Shown in pieces: positions 1-5,766 of a stretch of DNA of 7,067 nt (positions within the stretch are counted from its first letter, which is position 1; every line of letters begins with the position of its first letter). The position numbers were made by a program, and so were the translations under genes. This stretch comes from an uncultured Oscillospiraceae bacterium (lineage in GTDB: Bacteria > Bacillota > Clostridia > Oscillospirales > Oscillospiraceae), in assembly GCA_934561725.1 (NCBI GenBank), contig CAKTGW010000053.1, positions 1 to 7,067 on the forward strand, written 5' to 3'. Under the pieces are notes generated by a model, which was not told the DNA's origin, made no database searches, and saw only the letters and a list, made by a program, of their open reading frames with translations.

Positions 1-743
1 TTCATACCCTTTCCGCTGTTTACAGCTGCAAAAAAGATGCGTCCGAACTGACTCTGCGGCCCGTTGCGAATGATCTCCACATCATAGAATCCCGCCTTAT
101 CCAGCGCATCCAGAAGAAACTCCTCACTGTGGGCATATTCTACGTGCTCCTCCTGTTCCCGCTCCCACAGCCGGCCCATACGCTGAAAAATGTCCATCCC
201 ATAGGTCAGGCAGTTTTTTTCTGCACTGAATTCTGCCCGCCAGAGGCAGAGCGCATCCTCGCTCTCATCCACAAAGATCTGGCCGTCCAGAGAACGAAAG
301 CGCTCCGGCGTATTGACGTCAAAAATCAGCAGTCCACCCGGTTCCGTAAACAGCGCCAGGCGGCGCAGGACCTCGTGCAGCTGATCCGGCGCCAGGTAAT
401 TGAAGCTGTCCAAGCTGGAGTACACGGCGTCCACCGTTCCATACAGATCCAGCTCCTGCATTTTCTGGCACAGGAGTACCGGCGGCACGCAGTCATCCGC
501 ATCCGCAAATTTGTCCATCACCTCAGAGAGCATTTCCGGCGAAGCATCCGCCGCGATCAGCTCATACCCGCGCCCGGCCATCAACCGGGTCAGCGTGCCC
601 GTTCCGCAGGCAAGGTCTAAAAGCACCCGAGGCCGTTTGCCCCGGGTGCTGAAAAGCTGTTCATATAGATCGGCGAATTCCTCATAGGGGATATCGCCGG
701 TAAAAGCGTCGTATTGCCCTGCAAGGCCGGCATAGGCATTCAT
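1..743 (-). CDS. Class I SAM-dependent methyltransferase, 3' end cut off by the window
   Basis: Translating the minus strand from the ATG at 743 gives 247 codons with no stop before the window edge, so the C-terminus is missing. The protein has the Rossmann methyltransferase pattern: motif I LDLACGTGT at residues 42-50 (SAM-binding glycine loop), an acidic residue ending strand 2 in LIAADAS (Asp66 region), a strand 4 region VDAVYSSLDSFNYL at about 104-117, and EPGGLLIFDVN at about 134-144. This is known of the Methyltransf_25/UbiE-like superfamily; the methyl acceptor cannot be read from sequence. The start is chosen because ATG 743-741 overlaps the yerC stop (740-742) as ATGA and GGAGG lies at 757-761 upstream. 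It is therefore probably translationally coupled to yerC and shares its promoter. The family usually runs about 240-260 residues, so only a few residues should be missing. It is probably cytoplasmic. Confident about the fold, not about the substrate. Confidence 0.9.
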   Translation of the reverse strand, partial: MNAYAGLAGQYDAFTGDIPYEEFADLYEQLFSTRGKRPRVLLDLACGTGTLTRLMAGRGYELIAADASPEMLSEVMDKFADADDCVPPVLLCQKMQELDLYGTVDAVYSSLDSFNYLAPDQLHEVLRRLALFTEPGGLLIFDVNTPERFRSLDGQIFVDESEDALCLWRAEFSAEKNCLTYGMDIFQRMGRLWEREQEEHVEYAHSEEFLLDALDKAGFYDVEIIRNGPQSQFGRIFFAAVNSGKGM

Positions 744-1048
744 TTTTCTTCGTTTTCCTCCTGCTCCGCCAGCCGCTTGAAAGCCACTGCATAGCCGTCG
801 GTTCCGTATTGCAGAGAGCGGTTGACGCGGCTGATGGTTGCGCTGGATGCGCCGGTCTGTTCCAGAATATCATTATAGATCAGACCCTTGTCCAGAAGAA
901 CAGCCACCTGATAGCGCTGTTCCATAGACTGCAGCTCTGTCACCGTGCACAGATCGTCAAAGAAATTCATGCACTCCTCAACTGTTTTCAGCGTGAGAAT
1001 TGCTTTATACATGTTGACGTTACGGGGTTTCCGGTTCTGTTTGTTCAT
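740..1048 (-). CDS. yerC: YerC/YecD-family TrpR-related DNA-binding protein
   Basis: A 102-residue protein resembling the YerC/YecD family of TrpR-repressor-like proteins. The middle of the protein (residues about 22-55) holds the helices typical of the family, with VEECMNFFDDLCTVTEL and EQRYQVAVLLDKG. A helix-turn-helix follows at about 56-80 (IYNDILEQTGASSATISRVNRSL), with the TrpR-like GAS..TISR recognition helix. The C-terminal tail is rich in Glu. Family knowledge: these are small helical putative transcription factors; the ligand and targets are mostly unknown, and there is no good reason to assume tryptophan. The start is ATG 1048-1046, because GAGGTG (1053-1058) sits five or so bases upstream; an in-frame TTG at 1060 would swallow that site. 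The gene is transcribed away from purA and its stop overlaps the methyltransferase start by four bases, so the two form an operon. Whether it regulates purA or itself cannot be told from the sequence. Confidence 0.9.
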   Translation of the reverse strand: MNKQNRKPRNVNMYKAILTLKTVEECMNFFDDLCTVTELQSMEQRYQVAVLLDKGLIYNDILEQTGASSATISRVNRSLQYGTDGYAVAFKRLAEQEENEEK

Positions 1049-1109
1049 TTTACACCTCAAGGGAAATATATTTTAATATGGCAGCTCTTTGCCGTTGCAT
1101 ACCAAAGAT

Positions 1110-1138
1110 ATATTACATCACTAAACTGTGAAAGTAAA
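1110..1138 (-). promoter_or_regulatory. Possible promoter of yerC-methyltransferase unit
   Basis: On the minus strand, TTTACT (plus positions 1133-1138) and TAATAT (1110-1115) are separated by 17 bases, matching a weak sigma-A promoter in the spacer divergent from purA. Transcription would begin about 60 bases before the yerC start. Both hexamers deviate from consensus, and the spacer is AT-rich, so other choices are possible. Confidence 0.4.
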
Positions 1139-1183
1139 GCCCTAATTTACACCTTGCAAAATATGGCCGGATGCGCTAGAATG

Positions 1184-1194
1184 TATAATATAAT
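1184..1194 (+). promoter_or_regulatory. -10 region of the purA promoter
   Basis: Two overlapping perfect TATAAT hexamers occur at 1184-1189 and 1189-1194, about 40 bases before the purA ATG. No good -35 is found at 16-18 bases; TTGCAA at 1154-1159 is too far (24 bases from the first hexamer). The resulting leader would be about 35-40 bases, too short to hold a riboswitch. The start site is inferred, not shown. Confidence 0.55.
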
Positions 1195-1235
1195 TTGTAT
1201 TTTTGCGCAGTTTTGGCTGCAGAAAGGTTCGTGTT

Positions 1236-2513
1236 ATGATAAAAGCTATAGTAGGCGCCAACTGGGGCGACGAGGGCAAAGGCAAAATAACAGACATGCT
1301 GGCCGAGCGGTCTGACATCGTCATCCGTTTTCAGGGCGGCGCAAATGCAGGTCATACTATTATAAATAATTACGGCAAATTCGCCCTTCACACACTGCCT
1401 TCCGGTGTGTTCTTCCCGCATATCACCAACATTGTCGGCAACGGTGTGGCACTGGATATCCGTAAGTTCGATGCAGAACTTCAGGAGCTGCTCAGCCGCG
1501 GCGTTCCCGCACCCAAGCTGGTCGTATCCGAGCGCGCACAGGTCATCATGCCCTATCACCCCATGATGGACGCCTATGAGGAGGCACGTCTGGCCGGCAA
1601 GAGCTTTGGCTCTACCAAAAGCGGCATTGCGCCCTTCTATTCCGATAAATACGCCAAGATCGGCTTTCAGGTCTGCGAGCTGTTTGACGACGCCATTCTG
1701 CGCGATCGTCTGCAGAAGGTCTGCGATCTGAAAAATCCCGTTATCGTCCATCTGTATGGTCAGCCGCCTCTGAATCCCGGTGCCCTGTACGACGAGATGG
1801 TCGCTCAGCGCGAGCTGATCCGGCCCTATGTGGGCAACGCCGCAGAGATCGTGCAGGATGCACTGAAGGCCGGCAAGCAGGTCCTGTTCGAGGGCCAGCT
1901 GGGCACGCTGAAGGATCCAGATTTTGGTATCTATCCCATGGTCACCTCCTCTCACACGCTGGCAGCTTACGGCTGCGTAGGCGTGGGCGTCTCCCCCCGC
2001 GAGATCAGCGATATTATCTGCGTGACCAAGGCCTATTCCAGCGCCGTCGGCGGCGGTGATTTTGTCACCGAGCTGTTTGGCGACGAGGCCGAGGAGCTGC
2101 GCCGCCGCGGCGGCGATAAGGGCGAGTATGGCGCCACAACAGGCCGTCCCCGCCGGGTAGGCTGGTTCGATGCCGTCGCCACTGAGTACGGCTGCCGTAT
2201 GCAGGGCGCCAGCGAAGCTGTCCTCACCGCCATCGACGTACTTGGCTACCTGGACGAGATCAAGGTCTGCACCGGCTACGAGATTGACGGTCAGGTCGTC
2301 ACCACCTTCCCTGTCACGCCTCTGCTTGACAAGGCAAAGCCTGTCTACACCACGCTGCCCGGCTGGAAATGCGATATCCGCGGCTGCAAAAATTATGATG
2401 AGCTCCCCGCAGAGGCCAAGGCTTATGTAGATTTCCTGGAAGAAAAAATCGGCGTTCCCATTAAAATGGTCTCTACCGGCCCCCGCCGTGAGGATATGAC
2501 CTACCGCAAATAA
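1236..2513 (+). CDS. purA: Adenylosuccinate synthase (PurA), divergent Clostridia-type
   Basis: PurA joins IMP and aspartate using GTP to give adenylosuccinate, the first committed step from IMP to AMP, in the cytoplasm. The protein is 425 residues, the normal length. Visible motifs: the N-terminal GDEGKGK phosphate loop at 11-17 (Asp12/Lys15 region), GGANAGHT with the catalytic-type His at 40, VTSS at 236-239, TTGRPRR at 301-307 with WFD at 310-312, and the C-terminal STGPRRED at 413-420. Some IMP-site motifs differ from the E. coli or Bacillus pattern: GSTKSGIAPFY at 125-135 in place of GTT..GIGPAY, Lys141 where Arg is usual, and EGQLG at 219-223 in place of EGAQG. From memory, similar variants exist in other Clostridia, so this looks like a lineage form rather than decay. 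The start is ATG 1236, with AGAAAGG at 1221-1227 eight bases upstream; an in-frame TTG at 1203 lacks such a site and would add non-family residues. It is divergent from yerC and is followed after 68 bases by nfeD. Confidence 0.96.
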   Translation: MIKAIVGANWGDEGKGKITDMLAERSDIVIRFQGGANAGHTIINNYGKFALHTLPSGVFFPHITNIVGNGVALDIRKFDAELQELLSRGVPAPKLVVSERAQVIMPYHPMMDAYEEARLAGKSFGSTKSGIAPFYSDKYAKIGFQVCELFDDAILRDRLQKVCDLKNPVIVHLYGQPPLNPGALYDEMVAQRELIRPYVGNAAEIVQDALKAGKQVLFEGQLGTLKDPDFGIYPMVTSSHTLAAYGCVGVGVSPREISDIICVTKAYSSAVGGGDFVTELFGDEAEELRRRGGDKGEYGATTGRPRRVGWFDAVATEYGCRMQGASEAVLTAIDVLGYLDEIKVCTGYEIDGQVVTTFPVTPLLDKAKPVYTTLPGWKCDIRGCKNYDELPAEAKAYVDFLEEKIGVPIKMVSTGPRREDMTYRK

Positions 2514-2581
2514 CCCCCGCATTTACCACCCATAATTCTCCCGAGCGCGAGGTAAACTGTATTGAAAGGATGTGGTGGTCA

Positions 2582-3028
2582 ATGAATATGAATATTCTCT
2601 GGGCCGCAACCGCCGTGATTTTCATCATCGCCGAGGCTGCAACCATCGGTCTGGTCTCGATCTGGTTCGCGATCGGCGCACTGGGCGCACTGCTGGTCTC
2701 TGCTTGCGGCGGTCCTGTGTGGGTTCAAATTCTGGTTTTCATCCTGCTCTCCATTGCCGCTCTTGCATTGACCCGTCCGCTGGCCATAAAATATGTCAAC
2801 AAGAAAAGCCAGCCTACCAACGCAGACCGGCTGATCGGCTGCAAATGTATTGTAACCGAAACCATCGATAATATTGCCGCTACCGGCGCAGTCTCCGCAA
2901 ATGGCAAGATCTGGACTGCCCGCAGCACGGACGGATCCGTGATTTCCGTCCATTCATTGGTCACTGTTGAACGAATAGAAGGCGTCAAGCTCATCGTCGC
3001 TCCCCCTGTGGAGCCGGCAGAAAATTAA
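2582..3028 (+). CDS. NfeD-like membrane protein (short form, no protease domain)
   Basis: A 148-residue protein with three hydrophobic segments in its first half (about residues 5-20, 25-42 and 46-64; WFAIGALGALL is typical) followed by a soluble C-terminal part (about 82-138). That part fits the NfeD OB-fold, with LIGCKCIVTETI, TGAVSANGKIWTA and IEGVKLIV as strand-like blocks. Family knowledge: short NfeD proteins lack the ClpP-like serine protease of long forms and are encoded beside SPFH/stomatin-type proteins, with which they are thought to act in membrane organisation or quality control. The next gene is exactly such a partner, ten bases downstream. The start is uncertain: ATG 2582 has AAAGGA (2565-2570) about 11 bases upstream, an ATG at 2588 is also possible, and ATG 2570 overlaps that purine tract, leaving no room for a ribosome site. 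It may be co-transcribed with purA, as no terminator or strong promoter is seen in the gap 2514-2581. Confidence 0.88.
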   Translation: MNMNILWAATAVIFIIAEAATIGLVSIWFAIGALGALLVSACGGPVWVQILVFILLSIAALALTRPLAIKYVNKKSQPTNADRLIGCKCIVTETIDNIAATGAVSANGKIWTARSTDGSVISVHSLVTVERIEGVKLIVAPPVEPAEN

Positions 3029-3038
3029 GGAGGAAATT

Positions 3039-3971
3039 ATGCTGGAAGCTCTGTTGTCCTACACTGCCCCGATTCTCATTATCATCATTCTTTTGTTCAT
3101 TCTGATCCGCTGCATCCGTGTTGTCCCTCAGGCCCGCGCCTGCGTGATTGAACGGCTGGGCGCCTACAGCACCACCTGGAATGTGGGTCTGCACTTCAAG
3201 ATCCCCTTTATTGAGCGCGTCGCACGCACCGTTTCTCTCAAGGAGCAGGTCGTGGACTTTCCGCCCCAGCCCGTTATCACCAAGGATAACGTTACCATGC
3301 AGATCGATACCGTCATCTATTTTGAGATCACCGATCCCAAGCTGTATACCTATGGTGTCGAGCACCCTCTTACCGCTATTGAGAACCTGACAGCCACCAC
3401 TCTGCGAAATATCATCGGTGAGCTGGAGCTGGACCAGTGCCTGACCTCCCGTGATATCATCAACACAAAAATGCGCACGATCCTGGATGAAGCGACCGAC
3501 CCCTGGGGCATCAAGGTCAATCGCGTTGAGCTGAAGAACATCATGCCGCCTAAGGAGATTCAGAACGCCATGGAGCGCCAGATGAAGGCCGAGCGCGAGC
3601 GCCGCGAGGCGATCCTTCAGGCCGAGGGCGAAAAGAAGAGTGCCATCCTCATTGCCGAGGGTGAAAAGGAGAGCGCCATCCTTCGCGCCGATGCCAAAAA
3701 GCAGCAGCAGATTTTGGAGGCCGAAGGTGAAGCCGAGGCTATTCTGACCGTTCAGAAGGCAACTGCCGAGGGCATCAAGCTGGTCAACGCCAGCATGCCT
3801 ACGGATGCGGTCATTAAGATCCGTGCTCTTGAGGCCTTCGCCGCCGCGGCAAACGGAAAGGCCACCAAGCTGATCATCCCCTCTGACATTCAGGGACTTG
3901 CCGGACTGGCAGGCTCCTTGAAAGAGATCATGACCGAGGTTCCTTCCGAAAACAAATCCGATCAGAAATAA
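3039..3971 (+). CDS. SPFH-domain protein (stomatin/paraslipin/QmcA-like)
   Basis: A 310-residue membrane-anchored SPFH (band 7) protein. Residues 9-28 form one N-terminal hydrophobic anchor. The SPFH domain follows at about 26-190, recognised by VPQARACVIERLGAYSTTW, GLHFKIPFIERV, VSLKEQVVDFPPQPVITKDNV and DPWGIKVNRVELKNI. Residues 184-238 are a charged helical coiled coil built of 11-residue units beginning A-E/D (AERERREAILQ, AEGEKKSAILI, AEGEKESAILR and so on). The C-terminal part (about 239-300) is Ala-rich and ends in a polar tail. Family knowledge: these proteins form large ring-like oligomers at the membrane and often modulate membrane proteases or membrane microdomains; substrates here are unknown. 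AAGGAGG at 3027-3033 gives a strong ribosome site for ATG 3039, and only ten bases separate it from the nfeD stop, so the pair is an operon. It ends eight bases before the hairpin terminator. Confidence 0.95.
   Translation: MLEALLSYTAPILIIIILLFILIRCIRVVPQARACVIERLGAYSTTWNVGLHFKIPFIERVARTVSLKEQVVDFPPQPVITKDNVTMQIDTVIYFEITDPKLYTYGVEHPLTAIENLTATTLRNIIGELELDQCLTSRDIINTKMRTILDEATDPWGIKVNRVELKNIMPPKEIQNAMERQMKAERERREAILQAEGEKKSAILIAEGEKESAILRADAKKQQQILEAEGEAEAILTVQKATAEGIKLVNASMPTDAVIKIRALEAFAAAANGKATKLIIPSDIQGLAGLAGSLKEIMTEVPSENKSDQK
3621..3683 (+). repeat. Direct repeat of 30 bp with 33-bp period inside the SPFH gene
   Basis: Positions 3621-3650 and 3654-3683 encode AEGEKKSAIL and AEGEKESAIL and differ at only a few bases. 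Together with neighbouring diverged units they give the 11-residue periodicity of the coiled coil. The repeat is coding and explained by protein structure; it may also reflect an old tandem duplication. Confidence 0.8.
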
Positions 3972-3978
3972 AAACACA

Positions 3979-4020
3979 TAACAAAAAAGCGGACAGCTGA
4001 AGTTGTCCGCTTTTTTGTTA
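3979..4020. terminator. Two-way intrinsic terminator between SPFH gene and kinase gene
   Basis: The arms 3979-3995 and 4004-4020 pair perfectly over 17 bp around an eight-base loop (3996-4003). The core GCGGACA/TGTCCGC is flanked by six A before and six T after, so RNA from either strand ends in a GC-rich stem plus U-run. It serves the SPFH gene (stop at 3969-3971) and the convergent kinase gene, whose TAA stop (4018-4020) lies inside the outer stem. Confidence 0.95.
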
Positions 4021-4521
4021 CATTCTCCGGAGACATGCGGCCAATTCAATGGCCGTTCCCCGGATATCATCCGCATTGCTGTGAAAAACAAGATGAGCAT
4101 ATTTCTCATACATGGGTGTGCGCTCTTTATACAGATCCCGCAGCGTCCACCCTTCCGGCAAAGTCACGCCGCGCTCAGCCAGGTCTCCCAGCCGGGAAGC
4201 AATAACCTCATAATCATGGTGCAGATACACCACTGTACTGATCTGCCGCAGATGCTCCATGGCCTTGGGGCCATAGATCACGCTTCCTCCGGTAGCGATC
4301 ACAGTCTGTTCCGGATTCAGAGATGCATTTACCCGCTCCTCCACCTTCCAGAAGCCCTCTCTCCCTTCGGATTCAATGATTTGCCACAGGAGACGCCCCT
4401 CCTCACGCTGGATCTCCAGATCGCTGTCAATAAATTCAAAGCCCAATATTTTTGCAAGTACCACCCCCACCGTACTCTTGCCCGCACCGGGCATTCCGAT
4501 CAGGGTAACATTTTTCTTCAT
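4018..4521 (-). CDS. Shikimate-kinase-like P-loop kinase, substrate uncertain
   Basis: A 167-residue cytoplasmic kinase of the shikimate kinase (AroK/AroL) fold and of the usual length. The Walker A GMPGAGKST is at 9-17, the DSD metal/shikimate motif at 32-34 (Asp34), a lid region at about 111-130 with Arg117, and RTPMYEKYA at 134-142, matching the R.PLY..A motif with its conserved Arg. True shikimate kinases would phosphorylate shikimate at the 3-hydroxyl in aromatic amino acid synthesis. Two substrate-binding positions are changed: the FR..E motif reads FWKVE at 57-61 (Trp58 instead of Arg58, M. tuberculosis numbering) and GGG reads GGS at 78-80. A different small-molecule substrate is therefore possible, although automatic annotation would call it shikimate kinase. 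The start is ATG 4521, six bases after GAGGTG on the minus strand; an in-frame GTG at 4530 overlaps that site. It is a single gene with its own promoter, divergent from the GntR operon; no other aromatic-pathway genes are nearby. Confidence 0.88.
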   Translation of the reverse strand: MKKNVTLIGMPGAGKSTVGVVLAKILGFEFIDSDLEIQREEGRLLWQIIESEGREGFWKVEERVNASLNPEQTVIATGGSVIYGPKAMEHLRQISTVVYLHHDYEVIASRLGDLAERGVTLPEGWTLRDLYKERTPMYEKYAHLVFHSNADDIRGTAIELAACLRRM

Positions 4522-4547
4522 AGTCAGCACCTCACAGTCATAGGGCT

Positions 4548-4576
4548 ATCATAGCAAACCCCGCAAAAAATTACAA
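4548..4576 (-). promoter_or_regulatory. Promoter of the shikimate-kinase-like gene
   Basis: On the minus strand TTGTAA (plus 4571-4576), a 17-base spacer and TATGAT (plus 4548-4553) form a good sigma-A promoter. It lies 27 bases upstream of the kinase start codon, predicting a short leader of about 20 bases that contains the GAGGTG ribosome site. Confidence 0.65.
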
Positions 4577-4595
4577 TCTTTTTATCAGAAAGGGC

Positions 4596-4624
4596 TTGAC
4601 ATCTTTGTACCAATGTATTATTGT
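4596..4624 (+). promoter_or_regulatory. Promoter of the GntR-ABC transporter operon
   Basis: A perfect TTGACA -35 at 4596-4601 is followed after 17 bases by TATTGT at 4619-4624 as the -10. The predicted start site near 4631 falls between the two arms of the inverted repeat described as the operator, so a bound repressor would cover both the -10 and the start site. Confidence 0.75.
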
Positions 4625-4649
4625 ATTAATCAGATAGCACAATAATACA
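4614..4649. promoter_or_regulatory. Inverted-repeat operator, probably for the GntR/YtrA-type repressor
   Basis: TGTATTATTGT at 4614-4624 and ACAATAATACA at 4639-4649 are a perfect 11-bp inverted repeat with a 14-base spacer. The second half-element TGTATTA also recurs as a direct repeat at 4622-4628, which gives an alternative 8-bp palindrome (4621-4628 with 4643-4650). The site overlaps the -10 and ends directly at the ribosome binding site of the regulator gene. Palindromic AT-rich operators with TGTA/TACA ends are known for YtrA-type GntR proteins; binding here is inferred from position. Confidence 0.65.
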
Positions 4650-4663
4650 AAGGAGGTGTTCCT

Positions 4664-5023
4664 ATGGAGTGGAAGCTCGATGACGACCGCCCTATCTGGA
4701 TGCAGCTGACCGAACAGCTCACGCGTCTGATCGTATCCGGCGAGTATCCGCCCGGGAGCAAGCTGCCGCCGGTACGCGAATTGGCAGAGCAGGCCGGCGT
4801 AAACCCAAACACCATGCAGCGCGCCCTCTCTCAGCTGGAGATCGACGGTCTGGCCTCGTCCAACCGCACCGCAGGACGTATGGTAACTGATAATTCTGTA
4901 ATTATTGACGCAACAAGAAAGCGGCTGGCCAAAAAGCACATCGATATTTATCTGAATGCTATGGCTCAGCTGGGATATGACAGCGCCAAAGCGGCGGCGC
5001 TGCTGAAGGAGGAAGAAAAATGA
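4664..5023 (+). CDS. GntR-family transcriptional regulator, YtrA subfamily
   Basis: A 119-residue DNA-binding regulator. Residues about 8-75 form the GntR winged helix-turn-helix: RPIWMQLTEQLTRLI, the GEYPPGSKLPPVRELAEQ block at 26-43, the recognition helix VNPNTMQRALSQLEIDGL at 46-63, and a wing ending GRMVTD at 71-76. The C-terminal part is only about 45 residues and helical, far too short for a FadR- or UTRA-type ligand domain; this is the mark of the YtrA subfamily, in which it serves for dimerisation. Family knowledge: YtrA-type regulators usually repress their own operon with an ABC transporter and in Bacillus respond to cell-wall-active stress; the signal here is unknown. AGGAGG at 4651-4656 is seven bases before ATG 4664. 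The stop overlaps the ATPase start (5020) as ATGA, and an inverted repeat covers the promoter upstream, supporting autoregulation. Confidence 0.94.
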   Translation: MEWKLDDDRPIWMQLTEQLTRLIVSGEYPPGSKLPPVRELAEQAGVNPNTMQRALSQLEIDGLASSNRTAGRMVTDNSVIIDATRKRLAKKHIDIYLNAMAQLGYDSAKAAALLKEEEK

Positions 5024-5766
5024 ACGAACTTGTAGAGAGCAGGACGCCGATCGTCCGCTGCTGCGGTCTGGGCAAACAGTTCGGCGGCAAAGTTGCCCTG
5101 GACAACGTTGACCTGGAATTGAACCGAGGCCGGATCATCGGACTGCTGGGGCCGAACGGCTCCGGAAAAACCACACTGATCAAGCTTTTGTGCGGTCTGC
5201 TTCAGCCCAGCACGGGCTTTCTGATGGTAGACGGCCGCGAACCCGGCGTGTACACCAAAAGTGTGACCGCCTACCTGCCCGACCGCATGTATTTTGCCGA
5301 CTGGATGCGCGCCGGCGATCTGGTCGATCTGTTCAGCGATTTCTACGCCGATTTTGACCGGAAAAAATGTACATCCATATGCGGCGAGCTGGGCATTGGC
5401 CCCCGCGACCGCATCAAAAGCATGTCCAAGGGTACAAAGGAAAAGCTCCAGCTCTCTCTGGTCATGAGCAGGAACGCCAAGCTCTACCTTCTGGATGAGC
5501 CCATCGCCGGTGTGGATCCCGCCGCCCGGGACTTCATTCTGAGCACGATCCTCAGCAACTATAATGAAGACGGCACCGTACTGATCTCCACACATCTCAT
5601 CAGCGACATTGAGCGTGTGCTGGACGAGGCTGTTTTCCTGAAGGGCGGACGGGTCGTCCGCCACGAAAGTGTGGACAGTATCCGTGAGACCGAGGGCAAG
5701 AGTGTAGACGCCCTCTTCCGCGAGATCTTTAAAACGCACCCTGTGGAAGGAGGCGAATGGAAATGA
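5020..5766 (+). CDS. ABC transporter ATP-binding protein (YtrB-like)
   Basis: A 248-residue ABC ATPase that would energise transport by, or mechanical work of, the permease encoded next. Walker A is GPNGSGKT at 44-51, the D-loop/Walker B stretch is LYLLDEPIAGVD at 155-166 (Asp159, catalytic Glu160), and the H-loop His is in STHLISD at 190-196 (His192). The signature, normally LSGGQ, reads MSKGT at 135-139, keeping Ser and Gly. The usual Q-loop Gln is not seen; that stretch reads AYLPDRMYF at about 84-92. These departures are common in exporter-like ATPases linked to GntR regulators, so activity is expected. ATG 5020 overlaps the regulator stop as ATGA, with a GGAGGA ribosome site shortly before it. 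Its own stop (5764-5766) overlaps the permease start in the same way. The substrate is unknown; antimicrobial peptide or cell-wall stress response is a family-based guess. Confidence 0.95.
   Translation: MNELVESRTPIVRCCGLGKQFGGKVALDNVDLELNRGRIIGLLGPNGSGKTTLIKLLCGLLQPSTGFLMVDGREPGVYTKSVTAYLPDRMYFADWMRAGDLVDLFSDFYADFDRKKCTSICGELGIGPRDRIKSMSKGTKEKLQLSLVMSRNAKLYLLDEPIAGVDPAARDFILSTILSNYNEDGTVLISTHLISDIERVLDEAVFLKGGRVVRHESVDSIRETEGKSVDALFREIFKTHPVEGGEWK

Noticed and set aside
129..687. Plus-strand open frames over the left end
   Set aside because: The minus strand carries a methyltransferase with motif I and a coupled start; the plus-strand frames have low-quality composition and no ribosome site.
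1195..1235. Possible purine riboswitch ahead of purA
   Set aside because: With the predicted start site the leader is only about 40 bases, and no aptamer-like pairing is seen.
1176..2522. 448-codon open frame on the minus strand opposite purA
   Set aside because: purA on the plus strand has all family motifs; the antisense frame has no recognisable motif, no ribosome site, and results from codon bias that avoids codons whose complements are stops.
2522..2556. TTTACC/GGTAAA inverted repeat after purA as a possible terminator
   Set aside because: Only six AT-rich pairs with a 23-base loop and no T-run after it.
2991..4109. 372-codon open frame on the minus strand opposite the SPFH gene
   Set aside because: Gly/Asp/Leu-rich shadow of the SPFH gene; it also crosses the terminator and part of the kinase gene, and has no start signal.
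4003..4554. 183-codon plus-strand frame opposite the kinase gene
   Set aside because: It begins inside the terminator hairpin and lies antisense to a gene with a Walker A and lid motifs.
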